The position numbers and the translations under genes were made by a program. Below, one piece after another: positions 23,647 through 35,205 of a stretch of 64,000 nucleotides of DNA. The notes beneath the pieces were generated by a model that searched no databases, was not told where the DNA came from, and saw nothing but the letters and a program-made list of their open reading frames with translations. The first letter of the stretch is position 1. Each line of letters opens with the position of its first letter. The DNA is from Hygrophila difformis (Eukaryota; Streptophyta; Magnoliopsida; Lamiales; Acanthaceae), in the NCBI GenBank assembly GCA_030278955.1, contig JAOANR010000006.1, forward strand, positions 14,481,974 through 14,545,973, in the 5' to 3' direction.

Positions 23647-23709
23647 AATAAGTAAGTTTAAAAATTGTAGTTGGGTGGTAAACTAAAGGATCAAACCCGT
23701 TCCAGGATA

Positions 23710-23962
23710 CACTATCCGTTCTTTTTTAGTTGTCTTTTTATAGATTAAAAAGTGTTCTACAATAGTAGTTATTATTTTTAGATATTTATACGTAGTTATG
23801 TTATTACTATATTATCATTCACTTTACATAAATGTTATTTGTTGACATTTATTAAGAATGAGTTTAATTGAAGGGTAAAAATATAAATTCATGAGTTAAT
23901 TAATATAAACCCTGATTATTGAAATTGAGCTGAAAGAGACAACTATTTAGGAATGGATGGAG
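23710..23962. mobile_element. Stowaway-like MITE, second subfamily
   Basis: Shares 'agattaaaaagtgttc', 'tgacatttattaagaatga' and 'ttgagctgaaagagacaac' with the element at 6359-6614. Right terminus GGATGGAG then TA; left terminus worn. Confidence 0.7.
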
Positions 23963-24079
23963 TATATGTTTTGTTTTGTCGGCACAAGAATTAATTAATG
24001 TAAACCTTGATTAATGTTTTGTTTTGTTTTTTCGTTTACTAAGATTTAGTAACATTTACTCTCGAGTACTTATGAATTA

Positions 24080-24865
24080 GAGTGTGGTTAGCATCCAGAA
24101 TAGCCACTTTTCTGGATGTCCAGAAGTTGCTAGGGGAATGTATAGAGAGTGCTAACGGATGATTACTCCAATCATTTACAATTAATAGCCACTATTAATT
24201 AGGGTAATGGGATATTTTATTTCCATAATGCATACTTGGTGGGTTTGGCATAATTACTAATACCATAATTGAACAAATCAACATAATTCCACCTCTATTA
24301 ATGATAATTAATGAACCACTGCTCACTATTTAATTATAATATGCAAATAGCATTGGTGGATCGATACAATATAGCACCTCTATTAATGATAATTAGCACA
24401 TGTAAATCGACAAACTAGCACATATAATCCTGATAATTAGCACATATAATCTTGATATTTAATTCATTATAATTATATATTGACCCGTGGTTGATTTTAA
24501 CTGTGATAATTATCAGGATTATATGTGCTAGTTTGTCGATTTACCTGTGCTAATTATCATTAATAGAGGTGCTATTGTATCGATCCACCAATGCTATTTG
24601 CATATTATAATTAAATAGTGAGCAGTGGTTCATTAATTATCATTAATAGAGGTGGAATTATGTTGATTTGTCCAATTATGGAAGTAGTAATTATGCCAAA
24701 CCCACCGAGTATGCATTATGGAAATACAATATCCCATTACCCTAATTAATAGTGGCTATTAATTGTAAATGATTGGAGTAATCATCCGTTAGCACTCTCT
24801 ATACATTCTCCTAGCAACTTCTGGACATCCAGAAAAATGGCTATTCTGGATGCTAACCGAAACCC
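24080..24865. mobile_element. Fold-back element with 9-bp TSD (Mutator-like)
   Basis: A near-perfect inverted repeat: arms of roughly 350 bp (24086 inward, 24858 inward) separated by a short centre near 24450-24500. The shared tip is GGTTAGCATCCAGAATAGCC. The direct repeat TATGAATTA occurs at 24071-24079 and 24866-24874, giving a 9-bp TSD, which is typical of Mutator-like elements. No coding capacity. A transcript would fold into a long hairpin and could be a small-RNA source (inference). Confidence 0.75.
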
Positions 24866-24875
24866 TATGAATTAT

Positions 24876-25746
24876 AGCATACTCCATATATGTATATGTA
24901 TAAACACATTGTGATTAATATTACGAGTGTGTTGCAATAATTGATCTGAACTTTTGATATGAGCCATCAGCCATTGTGGAGCCCCTACTTTTGACAAATT
25001 AAAGGTGAAGATTTTGTGGCATCGCTGCTTTTCATTACAACAAAAAGTATGCATGGATGGATTCCATTAAAAATGGGTCCAAATTAAAGTAGGCCTCAAA
25101 GATGGTAATGGACCAGTAAATTAAAACCACGTACTGGTTGTTAGTATTTGTGAAATGTTGTACTCGTAGTATTATGATTTGTTAAACATGGAGAATGAGA
25201 TGAGCTTCCCGACAAACATTAAATCGAATATGATTAAACATTAAAGCAATATCCAGCATCTGCGCCGACTGCCGAGAGCACTTGGCTGCAAATTGTGCAA
25301 AACATGCAAGCTTAATTAAATTTTGAGTTGGGTCGTGTGACTTTTTCGGATTTGTCATTTGTGGTCGTAATAATTAATGGTAGGAGCAACAGAGCAGACA
25401 TGGTTGGACTACATGAGATCTTAATTAGATCTTTTGCCCTCGGGAATCATCTTTTTACTTATTTTTTTTTTTGTTTGTTTGTTTGTTTGTTTTTTTTTTT
25501 TTTTTGTCTTACTACATTATTAGTAGAGTGATCGCTATCCATTTATAAAATAATAATATTTATAATAAAAATGATAAAATATATTAGAGTTGAATAATTT
25601 AATCAAATTTATAAATATTATATATAAATTAAATTAATAATTTACAAGGTCAATTAATTTATTTATTCAAACATATTACTGGATAATTGGAGAGCGCATA
25701 TTCTTGGTCGTGGGTATATGATTGGAGAAAATTTATCAAATATATA
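24876..25746. other. Unassigned intergenic DNA with T-rich runs
   Basis: Contains a long T/GTTT low-complexity run (25460-25506). No gene recognised. Confidence 0.4.
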
Positions 25747-25998
25747 CTCCCTCCGTGCTAGTTAATGTGTTTTGTTTGACTTTTTAACACGGTTATTATT
25801 CAGCTTTGACTTAATTCTATTGAAAGTATATATTTAGAAAAAATATTCATGTCGGGTCTTATTAGAATCGTATGATTATATAATTTTAGAATCTATCTTT
25901 TACATAATTTTGCATTATACATATATTTTGAGATATTAATAAATAATAATTAAAAAATATATTAAATTATGTACAGAAATTAAATAAAATTGAGAAAG
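25747..25998. mobile_element. Stowaway-like MITE, worn right end
   Basis: Left terminus CTCCCTCCGTGC after TA. The interior ('tttgactttttaacac', 'gtcttattagaatcgtatgatta') is the reverse orientation of the 27892 family. The right terminus is degenerate, so the end is approximate. Confidence 0.65.
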
Positions 25999-26222
25999 TA
26001 TATCTTAGTCTTATGACTTTATCATATAAAAAAATACTATAATTTGTGCCACAATAATACTATATTCTACCGTAAAATTTCGATACAATAATAATATAAA
26101 CGGTACATCTATTACCATAGAATTTTAGTATATATCAATATCATCATTTATCAGTATATACTAACTTTTAATATTTCAGTATTAATCGTGCATATCAATA
26201 CATACCGAATTTATATATCAAT
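25999..26222. other. AT-rich DNA with 'ataccgaatttat' repeats
   Basis: Short repeats of 'cagtatatac' and 'taccgaatttat' surround the target of the neighbouring LINE insertion; nothing coding. Confidence 0.4.
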
Positions 26223-26237
26223 ATATACCGAATTTAT

Positions 26238-26534
26238 TTGTCACTTCAGATATTACCCCAGACATTGGTTGGCACCGTTTGTGATGCAAATTAAAGACTT
26301 GATTCAGGATTTCCAGGGTTGCAGATTCGAGCATATATTACGTGAAGGGAATTCCTATTGCTGATTCTAGCAGCTGGCAGCTGATGCTGCTGGAATTTGG
26401 TATCCCCGATTTTAAATTGGGGCTTTTGCTTTTTGACATTTTTCCTCTTGTTTTTTTGTCTTATTTTTCTTTCCTTTTTTTTTGACCCTCGCGGTCCTTT
26501 TCCTAACTTGTATAGGCTGTGCAGCCAAAAAAAA
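26238..26534 (+). mobile_element. 5'-truncated LINE C
   Basis: Bounded by exact 15-bp repeats ATATACCGAATTTAT (26223-26237, 26535-26549), with an A-tail before the right copy. The insert retains only the end of the RNase H ('VMQIKDLIQDFQG', 'FEHILREGNS') in broken frames and a T-rich 3' trailer, like LINE A and B tails. Confidence 0.8.
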
Positions 26535-26549
26535 ATATACCGAATTTAT

Positions 26550-27205
26550 ATATCGATATATTTAAAATATATTTAAGAAAAAGTTATTGTTTAATATCCA
26601 GTACTTAAAATTCTTATGTATTTCCATACCAATTATCTAATTTTTCGGTATGTATCGATATCTGGTATAGCAAAATGTTCAATAGGACAATGTCAATAAT
26701 TATAAGAAGTACTACTATAGTACTATGTACTTCTATTTCTCTATACATTTACACACCATATACCATGATGTGGCAAATATTTTCAGTTAAGCCAACCGAG
26801 CCACCCGTACTCGAGGGTCGGTGCTAGGCTGTACATATGGATAGATAAGTACAGAATTCATTATTAATAGTAGTAGTACTTTCTATTTGCATTTTACCGA
26901 TAATGCTTTGGAATTTGAACCTGCTAATTTCAGCAGGTTTAAGTACTGTTTTTATTTCTCGCTTTTGCTTTATACGTGTAGTTTTGCCGATTTCATATTT
27001 TTTACTATCCTCTTGCTTGACGATAATATTTAGGCCATCTCCAGCAATAAACTTTATTTTCCAGTCAACTCTATTTTATTTTCCAGTCCAGTTTACAGTT
27101 TTTCACTTTTCATCTCCAACAATCAACTCTAAATTTACCTCTATTTAAGAATATTCCATTTTGATTCCTTTTTAATATTTATTTGATTTTTATCTATGAA
27201 ATTAA
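26550..27205. other. AT-rich DNA, nothing coding recognised
   Basis: An open frame at 26903-27148 has no recognisable domain and is low-complexity. Confidence 0.35.
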
Positions 27206-27207
27206 TA

Positions 27208-27476
27208 CTCCCTTCGTCTGAGTAGAAGCACCATGTTTGACTTTTTGACACAATATTCTTATTTAATTAATTATTCAACATTGACTCAATATTCTTATAA
27301 GTATATATTTGAAAAAAATAATCGAGTTCGGTCTTATTAGATTTGTCTAATCGTATAATTTTATAATATATATTTTTATAATTTTTAGTTATATGTATTT
27401 TGTGATATTAACAAAAAAAAAAGTGCATTCGATTGTGTGCATGAATGAAACAGTGCATTTTAAGTAGGACGGGGAG
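27208..27476. mobile_element. Stowaway-like MITE
   Basis: Left terminus CTCCCTTCGTC after TA, right terminus GGACGGGGAG then TA. Interior blocks 'tttgactttttgacac' and 'gtcttattagatttgtctaatc' identify the family. Confidence 0.75.
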
Positions 27477-27891
27477 TATATTGTATATATATCTTGGTGC
27501 GTGTGAGTGGAAAACAAATAATGTGATCTTTATTCATATCTCTCACTTATCTAAAAAAATACACATTTATATTTAGTATTACTAATTGTTAAAAAAAAAT
27601 AAAAAAAATAAAAAAAATCAGAAAGATATTTGCCGTTACCTACAGTGCCCGCTACAAACAGCGGGGCACTATTCACTTACCATCAAAATAGAGGCCCGTT
27701 TGCCGTTTCCAGTTTGTTATTGGAGGAATTTTGACTGTAAAGTGGAGTTTTACCCTATAATACCGTGCCCCATTGGAGTTGCTCTTAGCAGTCGAAATAA
27801 ACCGTCGCAGGATGTTTTGTAGCAAGAGAATTCGTTAACAAAAAATGTCAGTTGGGACAAGTTTAAAGTTTGTTCACCACGCTACTAATTA

Positions 27892-28150
27892 CTCCCTCCG
27901 TCCCACTTAACTTGTCTTGTTTCATTTTTGCACACAATCCAATGCACTTTTTCAACCGCTAATATCTAAAAATGTGTATAACAAAAAATTATGTAAAATA
28001 TATATTCTAAAAATACATGATTATACGATTCTAACAAGACCCAACTCGATTATTTTTTGTAAATATATACATGCAATAAAATCGAGTCAAAGTAGAATAA
28101 TGAACAGTGTCAAAAAGTCAAACAAGACACGTTAGCTGGGACGGAGGGAG
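27892..28150. mobile_element. Stowaway-like MITE, best-preserved copy (259 bp)
   Basis: Perfect inverted termini CTCCCTCCGTCCCA and TGGGACGGAGGGAG flanked by TA. I used it as the family reference for the copies at 702, 25747, 27208 and 32375. Confidence 0.85.
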
Positions 28151-29035
28151 TAGCATCCAAATACAATAGCTTAAGAATATAGGCTTCGAAAATCTACGTA
28201 CATTCAAATTTGTTAAATACTTTCTAAATAGGAGTACAGCTTAACGTCAATCACATAAAATATTGGAGTACATCTGTACATGCATATGTACACACAAAAT
28301 AAACTATAATACTTACACACAAAATAAACACTTATATACATAAAGATTTAATTTGTACCAAAACATTACTCCTGCATAGATAATGCATTTATCAACCGGG
28401 TCGGCCGGGAAAATCTATAATTTATACAGAGTAGTATTTAATTAATTGGCATTGGATGCTTAGAAGTACACACTATATACATTGGTGTGTTCAAAAATAT
28501 TGCAAATCCCCAGAATTTTTGGAATAAAGTTCCTTGTAACACTGCCCAAAATATAGAAGTCCAAAATAAAGGAAAGGACGGACTCACGCTACCTGCAGGA
28601 ATTTGAATTTCACCTTATGAAGAAAGAATTCATATTGGAATATTTCCACTGGGCTATGGACACACTTTTCCTACTTGTTTCTTGGTTTTTTTTTTTTTTT
28701 TTTTTTTTTTTCTCATTTTTACTTGCATTTACTTTTTTATTAATGGATTAAAATGCTAAAATAAAATGGTTGCTCGAAGTATTAGCCAAAACAAGAAGAC
28801 TGATAACATAATGAATTAACTATTATATTGTAAGAAATTGTTAGAAAGAATGTATATATATGAGCTAGGTTCCAACCCAAATTAAAATTAATTGATGATA
28901 TGTGGACTGGCCGAGATCCATATAAATAAGGTGACATCCCAACATAGCGATGTGAAGTATTATAACACTTTTCATCGAGATGATATTGATCTCAGAAACA
29001 GGGTAGAGGATGTCATTCCAACATAAAGTCATGTG
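28151..29035. other. Unassigned intergenic DNA
   Basis: Contains a ~22-bp T run at about 28689-28711; no gene or paired termini recognised. Confidence 0.4.
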
Positions 29036-29045
29036 AGATATATCT

Positions 29046-29563
29046 AGAGCTGTAAATAGAACAAACAGTTCGTGAGCTGAGCTCGGTTCGACACATGTTC
29101 GTTCGTTAACAGCTCGTTCGGTAAGTTAAACGAACCGAGCTCAAACACATAATTTGGTTTGTGTGTTCGTTCGTTAAGTTCACGAACAGTTCGGAATTCT
29201 TTTTTAATGGAATATATATTATAAGAAATAAAAATTTTATCTAATTATACTTTCCATTTTTCATTTTTATTAATTTCACATTTCTCCCATAATTATAATT
29301 ACAATATACATTACATTTTCACACCTAATTTAATTTTAAAACAAATAAATTTATTAATAAAATAAATAGTTTGTTAACTGAGCTCGACTAGGCTCGTGTT
29401 CGTTCGTTATTAGCTCGTTCGTAAAGTTAAACGAACAGAGCTCAAACATGAAAATTGGCTCGTTAAGATTTTTGGCTCGGTTCGTGTTCGTTCGTTAAGT
29501 TTAACGAACAGAGCTCAAACACTTGAAGCTCGGTTCGGTTCGGTTCGGCTCGTTTACAGCTCT
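29046..29563. mobile_element. TIR element with 10-bp TSD (518 bp)
   Basis: Termini AGAGCTGTAAA / TTTACAGCTCT, flanked on both sides by AGATATATCT (29036-29045, 29564-29573). The interior has 'gttcgttcgtta' and 'cggttcggttcgg' microrepeats in both orientations. No coding sequence. The duplication length suggests a Mutator-like origin, but AGATATATCT is itself palindromic so the exact border is ambiguous. Confidence 0.65.
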
Positions 29564-29650
29564 AGATATATCTATGTTGTTATTTTTTTAAAAAAATAGA
29601 AATAGAGAGTAACTTTCAGTCACGTGTAATTTACTATACTCTTAATATTA

Positions 29651-29908
29651 TTTCCTCCGTCCTTAAAAGGTTGGAACGTTTCTTTCTTTCCCACAATTCA
29701 ATATTAATATTTTTAACGCTTAATATTTTCAATTATATAAAAGTAAAATTATTTTTAAAAAATAATATTCTAAAATTATATGATTAGATGAATCTAATAA
29801 AATCTTAATTGACCATATTTTATACTATATTATTTTTAAAAAATTGAATAAAATATATTTAATAAATAATTTACTATTCACATATTTCAATTTATAAAAC
29901 GGAGAGAA
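29651..29908. mobile_element. Stowaway-like MITE
   Basis: Left terminus TTTCCTCCGTCC after TA, right terminus AAACGGAGAGAA then TA; family blocks 'aatattttcaattat' and 'gattagatgaatctaataa'. Confidence 0.65.
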
Positions 29909-29910
29909 TA

Positions 29911-30291
29911 TTAATTTTATAAAATTTATTAAGGTGTTGTAGGTATTTAATTATAATTTTTTAAATACGTTTCCTTGACCAAAAAAAAAGGCAGGTCTCT
30001 CGTATTTGTCATGATGCGATAAATTAGCTTTCCACGTCAGATGTTTTTGATAACTATTCTCTATGTTCTATCTCCCTAGCGATCAATTTTAAATTCGTTT
30101 CATGGTTCCTATTGAATTCGACGGAATGGCTTGGGTGCAGGGTGGAGATATGATGTGAAAAGTTGTTTTTGTGATGTGTAAATTTTTCTTTTAATAATTG
30201 TTTAAACTAATTTTCTATAACACATCGTAAAATTTATATCCGTCTATCACATAATATAGTCAGTCAAGTAGTTAGTCTGTAGCGAACTTTA
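29911..30291. other. Unassigned intergenic DNA
   Basis: Nothing recognised apart from A/T runs. Confidence 0.35.
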
Positions 30292-30300
30292 TTGGAATTC

Positions 30301-30477
30301 CATCATTTTTTTTTTAAAACAGTGACACTATGTGTCGGCAAATGTGTGTGGGAGCCCAAACTACACAAATTACAAAGGGGGATAAAAGAGAGGGATAGAG
30401 GGCCGGATGGGGATGGAACCCCCAACCTATGGTTGAGAGACGAGAACTTGACCACTAGATTACGTCCCCAACCACCG
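30301..30477 (-). mobile_element. tRNA-derived SINE (177 bp)
   Basis: Flanked by exact 9-bp repeats TTGGAATTC (30292-30300, 30478-30486). On the minus strand it starts GGGGACGTAATCTAGTGGTC, an A-box-like stretch. About 30 nt later is GGGGGTTCCATCCCC, a B-box-like stretch (consensus GGTTCGANTCC). It ends in an A-rich tail (the T run at 30305-30317 on the plus strand). These are internal RNA polymerase III promoter boxes of tRNA-derived SINEs. Related copies: 5821-5970 and the tail at 602-638. Confidence 0.75.
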
Positions 30478-30655
30478 TTGGAATTCGATTATTGATTTAC
30501 TATTATTTATTGCTTACCTTAATTTATTGCAATTTTTTGTTTGGGGCCCCTAATGCCTTTATTTTCTACTAATGGGTACACTATGGTCAATAATTGTTGT
30601 GATAGATGCTGTCCAACATCACCACATGGCCACATCACTTGGAAAAAATGTCCTT

Positions 30656-30865
30656 CGAATAATTATTATATTTATATATAGAGTGGATAAGTTTCATTTG
30701 AAAAATATTGTCATTTATATTCTTCACATTAGTTCGATCTAGGGTGTCAATTTGGACAAATAAATTATTATGTTTATATATAGAGTGGATAAGTTTCATT
30801 TGAAAAATATTGTCATTTATATTCTTCACATCAGTTCGATCTAGGGGTGACAATTTGGACACAAA
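30656..30865. repeat. ~103-bp tandem duplication
   Basis: 'ttatatttatatatagagtggataag ... cagttcgatctaggg' occurs twice in a row (from ~30660 and ~30763). The first copy also includes about 20 bp of the left end of the adjacent hAT-like element. Confidence 0.8.
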
Positions 30866-31194
30866 CTCAAAAAAACGAACCCGATCAATACAAAAAATTT
30901 AGGTTTGGATTTAGTCATTTTGAATTTTTTTCAAATCAGGTCGACCCGATACCCGACCTGAGATATTATACCACCTGCTCAATCTGATACGAACACGGCC
31001 CGAAACTGAAATTTTATCAATTTTGGCCTATAAACCAAAAAAACGAACCCGAACGACAAGAAAAATTTCAGGTTTGAGTTTGGTCATTTTGAGTTTTTTC
31101 CGAAATCAGGTCGACCCGAAACCCGATCAGAAATATTATACAACCTGATCAACCCGACATGAACACGATCCGAAATTTGAAATTGACACCCCTA
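30842..31194. mobile_element. hAT-like element (353 bp) with internal duplication
   Basis: TIR TAGGGGTGACAATTT / AAATTGACACCCCTA with exact 8-bp TSD GTTCGATC (30834-30841, 31195-31202). The interior contains two ~155-bp copies of an 'aaaaaacgaacccgat...caggtcgacccga' unit. Non-coding. The 8-bp duplication is the hAT hallmark. Confidence 0.75.
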
Positions 31195-31202
31195 GTTCGA
31201 TC

Positions 31203-31706
31203 AATCATACATTTTAAATTTTCAATTTCATAAGTGTAAGATAACATATCTGTTAGAGGAATTTGTTCTTCCCCGTTCATTGCTGCTTTTTAAATAAAGA
31301 TTGGTTGCCCCTACTCGGAAGTTTGATTTATTAGTATTTCAACACTCATTTACGGACTATCATTAACATTTAAATTTAAACATTTATATTTTTAATACAA
31401 TAAGAGATAGATAATTGATAAAAGTTCGAATTCTTTAAATTTATTGTCTTGTATCTAAAACTGTTAAAAGCTAACAGGGATATATCATAAATGAAATTAT
31501 TGAGAGAAAGATGCAAAAGTCCAGATCTATGCAGAAAGAGTACATCTGTACATTGTCCTGATTACGTGTCCCCCATATTATGTAATTTAATTTGTAGAGT
31601 ATTAAAATGCAGAAGCTCCCCATGTCATCCTAAACTAGAGTTTGGATATTGGATTAATCAAAGATTTTGTCCTATATCCAGTATTTAATTTGTTGGTCGT
31701 CTCATA
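31203..31706. other. Unassigned intergenic DNA
   Basis: No gene or paired termini recognised; the short open frame at 31491-31688 has no family I know. Confidence 0.35.
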
Positions 31707-31714
31707 GTTAAATG

Positions 31715-32268
31715 TAGGGTGGATCGGTACGGTATACCGAAAAAGTTTCGTCGTCCCTTATACCGTACCGAGCTTTACGGTATTCTCGTACCGTTGCCGT
31801 ACCGAACCTTTCGGCCTACCGATCTTCGGTATATCGAAATTTTCGGTATAAAATATTTCCATACCATTGCCGTACCGACATTTCGGTAAGTTCGGTATAT
31901 ACCGATATACCGAACTTTCGGTACATGCCGGTATCGCGGTATATACCGTCATACCGAACATTCGCTATATATCAGCATATCGGTATTGCGGTATATACCG
32001 GTATCGCGGTATATATACCGAAGAATCGGTACATACCGACATACCGATACTGCCGTATATACCGAAGTTCGGTACAGTAACGGTACACCGCGGTATCAAA
32101 AACTTATACCGTTACCATACCGAAATCTTACGGTACGGTATGATACCGTACCGTAATTGCGGTATACCGTACCGAAATTATGTTATACCGATAATTGCGG
32201 TATTCTCGATATTTTTTTGGTACGGTATGTGCAGTATCCGGTATATACGGTATTTTTCTCCAGCCCTA
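31715..32268. mobile_element. hAT-like element packed with CGGTAT palindromes
   Basis: Ends TAGGGTGGATCGGTACGG and its loose inverse (ctccagcccta), with 8-bp near-identical TSD GTTAAATG / GTCAAATG (31707-31714, 32269-32276). The interior consists almost wholly of 'cggtata' and 'taccg' words in both orientations, so it can form many alternative hairpins. A 142-codon frame inside is a by-product of this repeat. Confidence 0.6.
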
Positions 32269-32374
32269 GTCAAATGCTTGTTGGCCGTCTCATAATCTGA
32301 TTGGTATACTTTCTCCATTCATGAATACATGTTATACTTACTATTTTGGATGTTTTTTAAAAAAATTTATGATA

Positions 32375-32635
32375 CTCCCTCCGTCCCAGGTACGCTGTCC
32401 TGGTTGATTTTTTAGCACCGTTCATTATTTAACTTTAACTTAATTTTATTGTAAGTATATATTTGAAAAAAATAGTCGAGTTAGGTCTTGTTAGAATCGT
32501 ATAATCATGTAGTTTTATTGTAAGTATATTTTACACAATTTTTTGTTGTACGTATTTTGAGATATTAACGATTTAAAAATTGCATTTGATTGTGTGCAGA
32601 AATCAAACAAGACAGGTTAAATGGGATAGATGGAG
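32375..32635. mobile_element. Stowaway-like MITE
   Basis: CTCCCTCCGTCCCAGG after TA, and GGGATAGATGGAG before TA; interior as in the 27892 copy, inverted. Confidence 0.8.
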
Positions 32636-32950
32636 TACTATTCTCGGCATATAGTTTGTAACACCACCATTCTTCGGCGCAGCGGAAAGATAAGGTGTTA
32701 CTCTAAATGTTGCCGGTTCTGGAGTGAAGGCTGACCCACAAACTAACATAAGTTATTTCCAGTGCGTGTTAGCCACATTTACACAAACACTGAGAGACTT
32801 CCCATGAGGTCACCAATCATAGAGTTACTCCAAAGCAATCATACTTATTTTTTAAGTTCTTATAGAATGGTTACAAAAAAAGAAATATACCTTGCTGGTA
32901 TGAATAGTTTGTTTCACTTCATTTATGTCATTTTCGGTGGTATTACATAC
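32636..32950. other. Unassigned intergenic DNA
   Basis: No domain-bearing frame seen. Confidence 0.3.
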
Positions 32951-32952
32951 TT

Positions 32953-33165
32953 CCTCCATCATTTTATAATTGATACATTTATGCATTTCACATAATCAAA
33001 TAAACTTTTTAATGCTTAATATCTCAAATTGTACAAAAATAAAAATTAAAAAAATTTAATATTCTAAAACTATATAATTATATGAATCTAATAATATATC
33101 ACTTAATTATGTTTTGCCGTGTTAATCGAATCAAAATTACTCATTGAGTAATTATTTTATATCTC
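32953..33165. mobile_element. Degenerate Stowaway-like MITE
   Basis: Left end CTTCCTCCATCATTTTATAA after TA; family blocks 'aatgcttaatatctcaaattg' and 'attatatgaatctaataat'. Right terminus not found. Confidence 0.5.
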
Positions 33166-33666
33166 TCCAACTAAACCAACTTTAATTACTTCACTTTAAA
33201 TTTCTGCCAGTCATCTATGTAGCAAGTATTTAGGAATGGTGTAAGTATTTTTGTTTTATTTTTTCTTACTTTACTTATTCCTACATATTTTTTTTTATTT
33301 TTAATATAAAAAATAATATATTACTTATATAAATTAATAATAATTTTGTCATTCATTCTGATTTCTCACTATAAAAAAAGGCTTAATTTTTGTGACAGAA
33401 AAATTTCGTTGCAAAATTATTAAAATTTCTCTACATAATGTATTGCTTTAGCCATAGATGTTAAGATCCCAATCCTGATCTTAGAATCGTACGATTTTAC
33501 GATCATATCTCTCTAAAACGATCTCGATCATTGTAGGATCTTAAAATTAGTAAGATCTAGATAAGATCTCGATCTTGATCGTAGAATATTATGATTTTAT
33601 GGTTATACTCCCTTAAACGTTTCTACGATCTTACGATCATACATTCTTAAATGTATATAACTTTTG

Positions 33667-35205
33667 CTAAAGTGGCAATGGAGATTTGGACAAGAAAATT
33701 CATTATGGAAAACTGTCATTGACGCCAAATATTATGGGGGAAGCAGTCCGTTGATTCCTGAGCCTATTCAAAGTCGGTCTGTATGGGGAAGAATTAGTGC
33801 AACTTGGAAGGACTTCGAATCAGAGAATCAGAGGGGCGGGCTAAGCATTGTAGTTGGCAACGGCCTCGATATTCGTTTTTGGAAGGATTTATGGGTTGAG
33901 GAGGGCAGGTCGCTGGAACTCCTATTTCCCAGATTATACGTTCTGGCAATTAATAAGAACGGGAAGATTGGGGAGTTGGGAAAGTGGAATGGGTTTTAGT
34001 GGGAATGGAGCATTCAACTGAGACGGGTTTTATTTGACTGGGAGATCGAAGTGTGGAATGGCATGATGTTTATGATTAATAAGATCAGATTATGTAGGTA
34101 TGTAGCAGACAAGGTTATATGGCCCTTGGAAAGTAATGGGGTGTTTTCTACGAAATCTTGTTGGAGACGTGCTGCTGGGTCAGAATCAGGTGACAGAACT
34201 TGGCTCTGGAGGATTCTTTGGAAGTTAAAAGCACCTATGAAGGCTAAACTTCTAGCTTGGAAGTTGGCAAATCATGGGCTGTCGGTGAAGGAATTGCTGC
34301 TGAAGAGAGGATGTCTCCAGGTATATAATGTGCGATGCCCCTGTTGCGATTTGGAGATCGAAACGGAAGATCATTTATTCTGTAAGTGTGAGACTGTGGG
34401 GATGATTTGGAAACAGGGAGCGGCGTGGTTCGATGTCGAGTGGGTTCCTCCAGGAAAAATAGAATTTTTGTTGGACGGATGGATGGGAATATGCTTACCA
34501 ATAGGGAAAAGGGAGGTGTGGTGGCTAACAGGGCTGGCCATTATTTGGACCATTTGGAAATATATGAATGAAGGAGTATTCAAAGGGCAAGTTTTTGAGA
34601 AGAAGACAATAATAGAAGAAATTCGCTGAAGGGTGGCTATGTGGAGGAAGATGGAAGTTAAAGGTTCTGATATAAGCGTGGGGGGGTGGGAGATAAACTT
34701 CCCTTTAGGTTTAATACAGAACAAGAGAGGTAGACTCAAAATTCCTAGAGCGGGACTTATCTGGGAGAGGCCGTCGTCGGGATGGTGGAAGATTAATACG
34801 GATGGCTCGTCACTCAGTAACCCTGGGCATGCCGGGGTGGGAGGGGTCATACGAAATGAGGATGGTGAAATCATCTTTACTCTCTCGGATTATATTGGTG
34901 TGACAGATTCTACGGAAGCCGAGTTAACTGATATTTATCGGGTTTGCATGGCTCTTTTACGTGACCAAGGGTTCCCGTTACCAAAATTGATATTCGAATG
35001 TGATTCTCACAATATTGTTAGATGGCTAAATGACTCAGGGGGGGTTCCAGTGCGTTTCAGGAAGCTTATTGGTCCAATAATGGAAGTGTTGTGTTTTGCT
35101 GGAGAGGTGTGGGTGCAACATATTTTACGGGAAAGGAACGACATTGCAGACAAGTGGGCAAAACAAGGAGCAGGGGGTACTGGTAGTGTAGAAACATGGC
35201 ATTAA
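33667..35205 (+). pseudogene. LINE D ORF2 C-terminus (zf-RVT and RNase H)
   Basis: One continuous phase with two in-frame stops (TAG at 33997-33999, TGA at 34627-34629). In order: the 'W.IRFWKDLW' connection region of plant LINE RTs; the zf-RVT domain ('LWRILWKLKAPMKAKLLAW', 'CPCCDLEIETEDHLFCKC'); and a plant-type RNase H ('INTDGSSLSNPGHAG', 'STEAELTDIY', 'FECDSHNIVRWL', 'HILRERNDIADKWAKQG'). All four RNase H acidic positions are visible. The upstream RT and endonuclease were never copied (5' truncation). Confidence 0.85.

Noticed and set aside
31867..32295. 142-codon frame rich in Tyr and Arg
   Set aside because: It is a translation of the CGGTAT palindromic repeat element.
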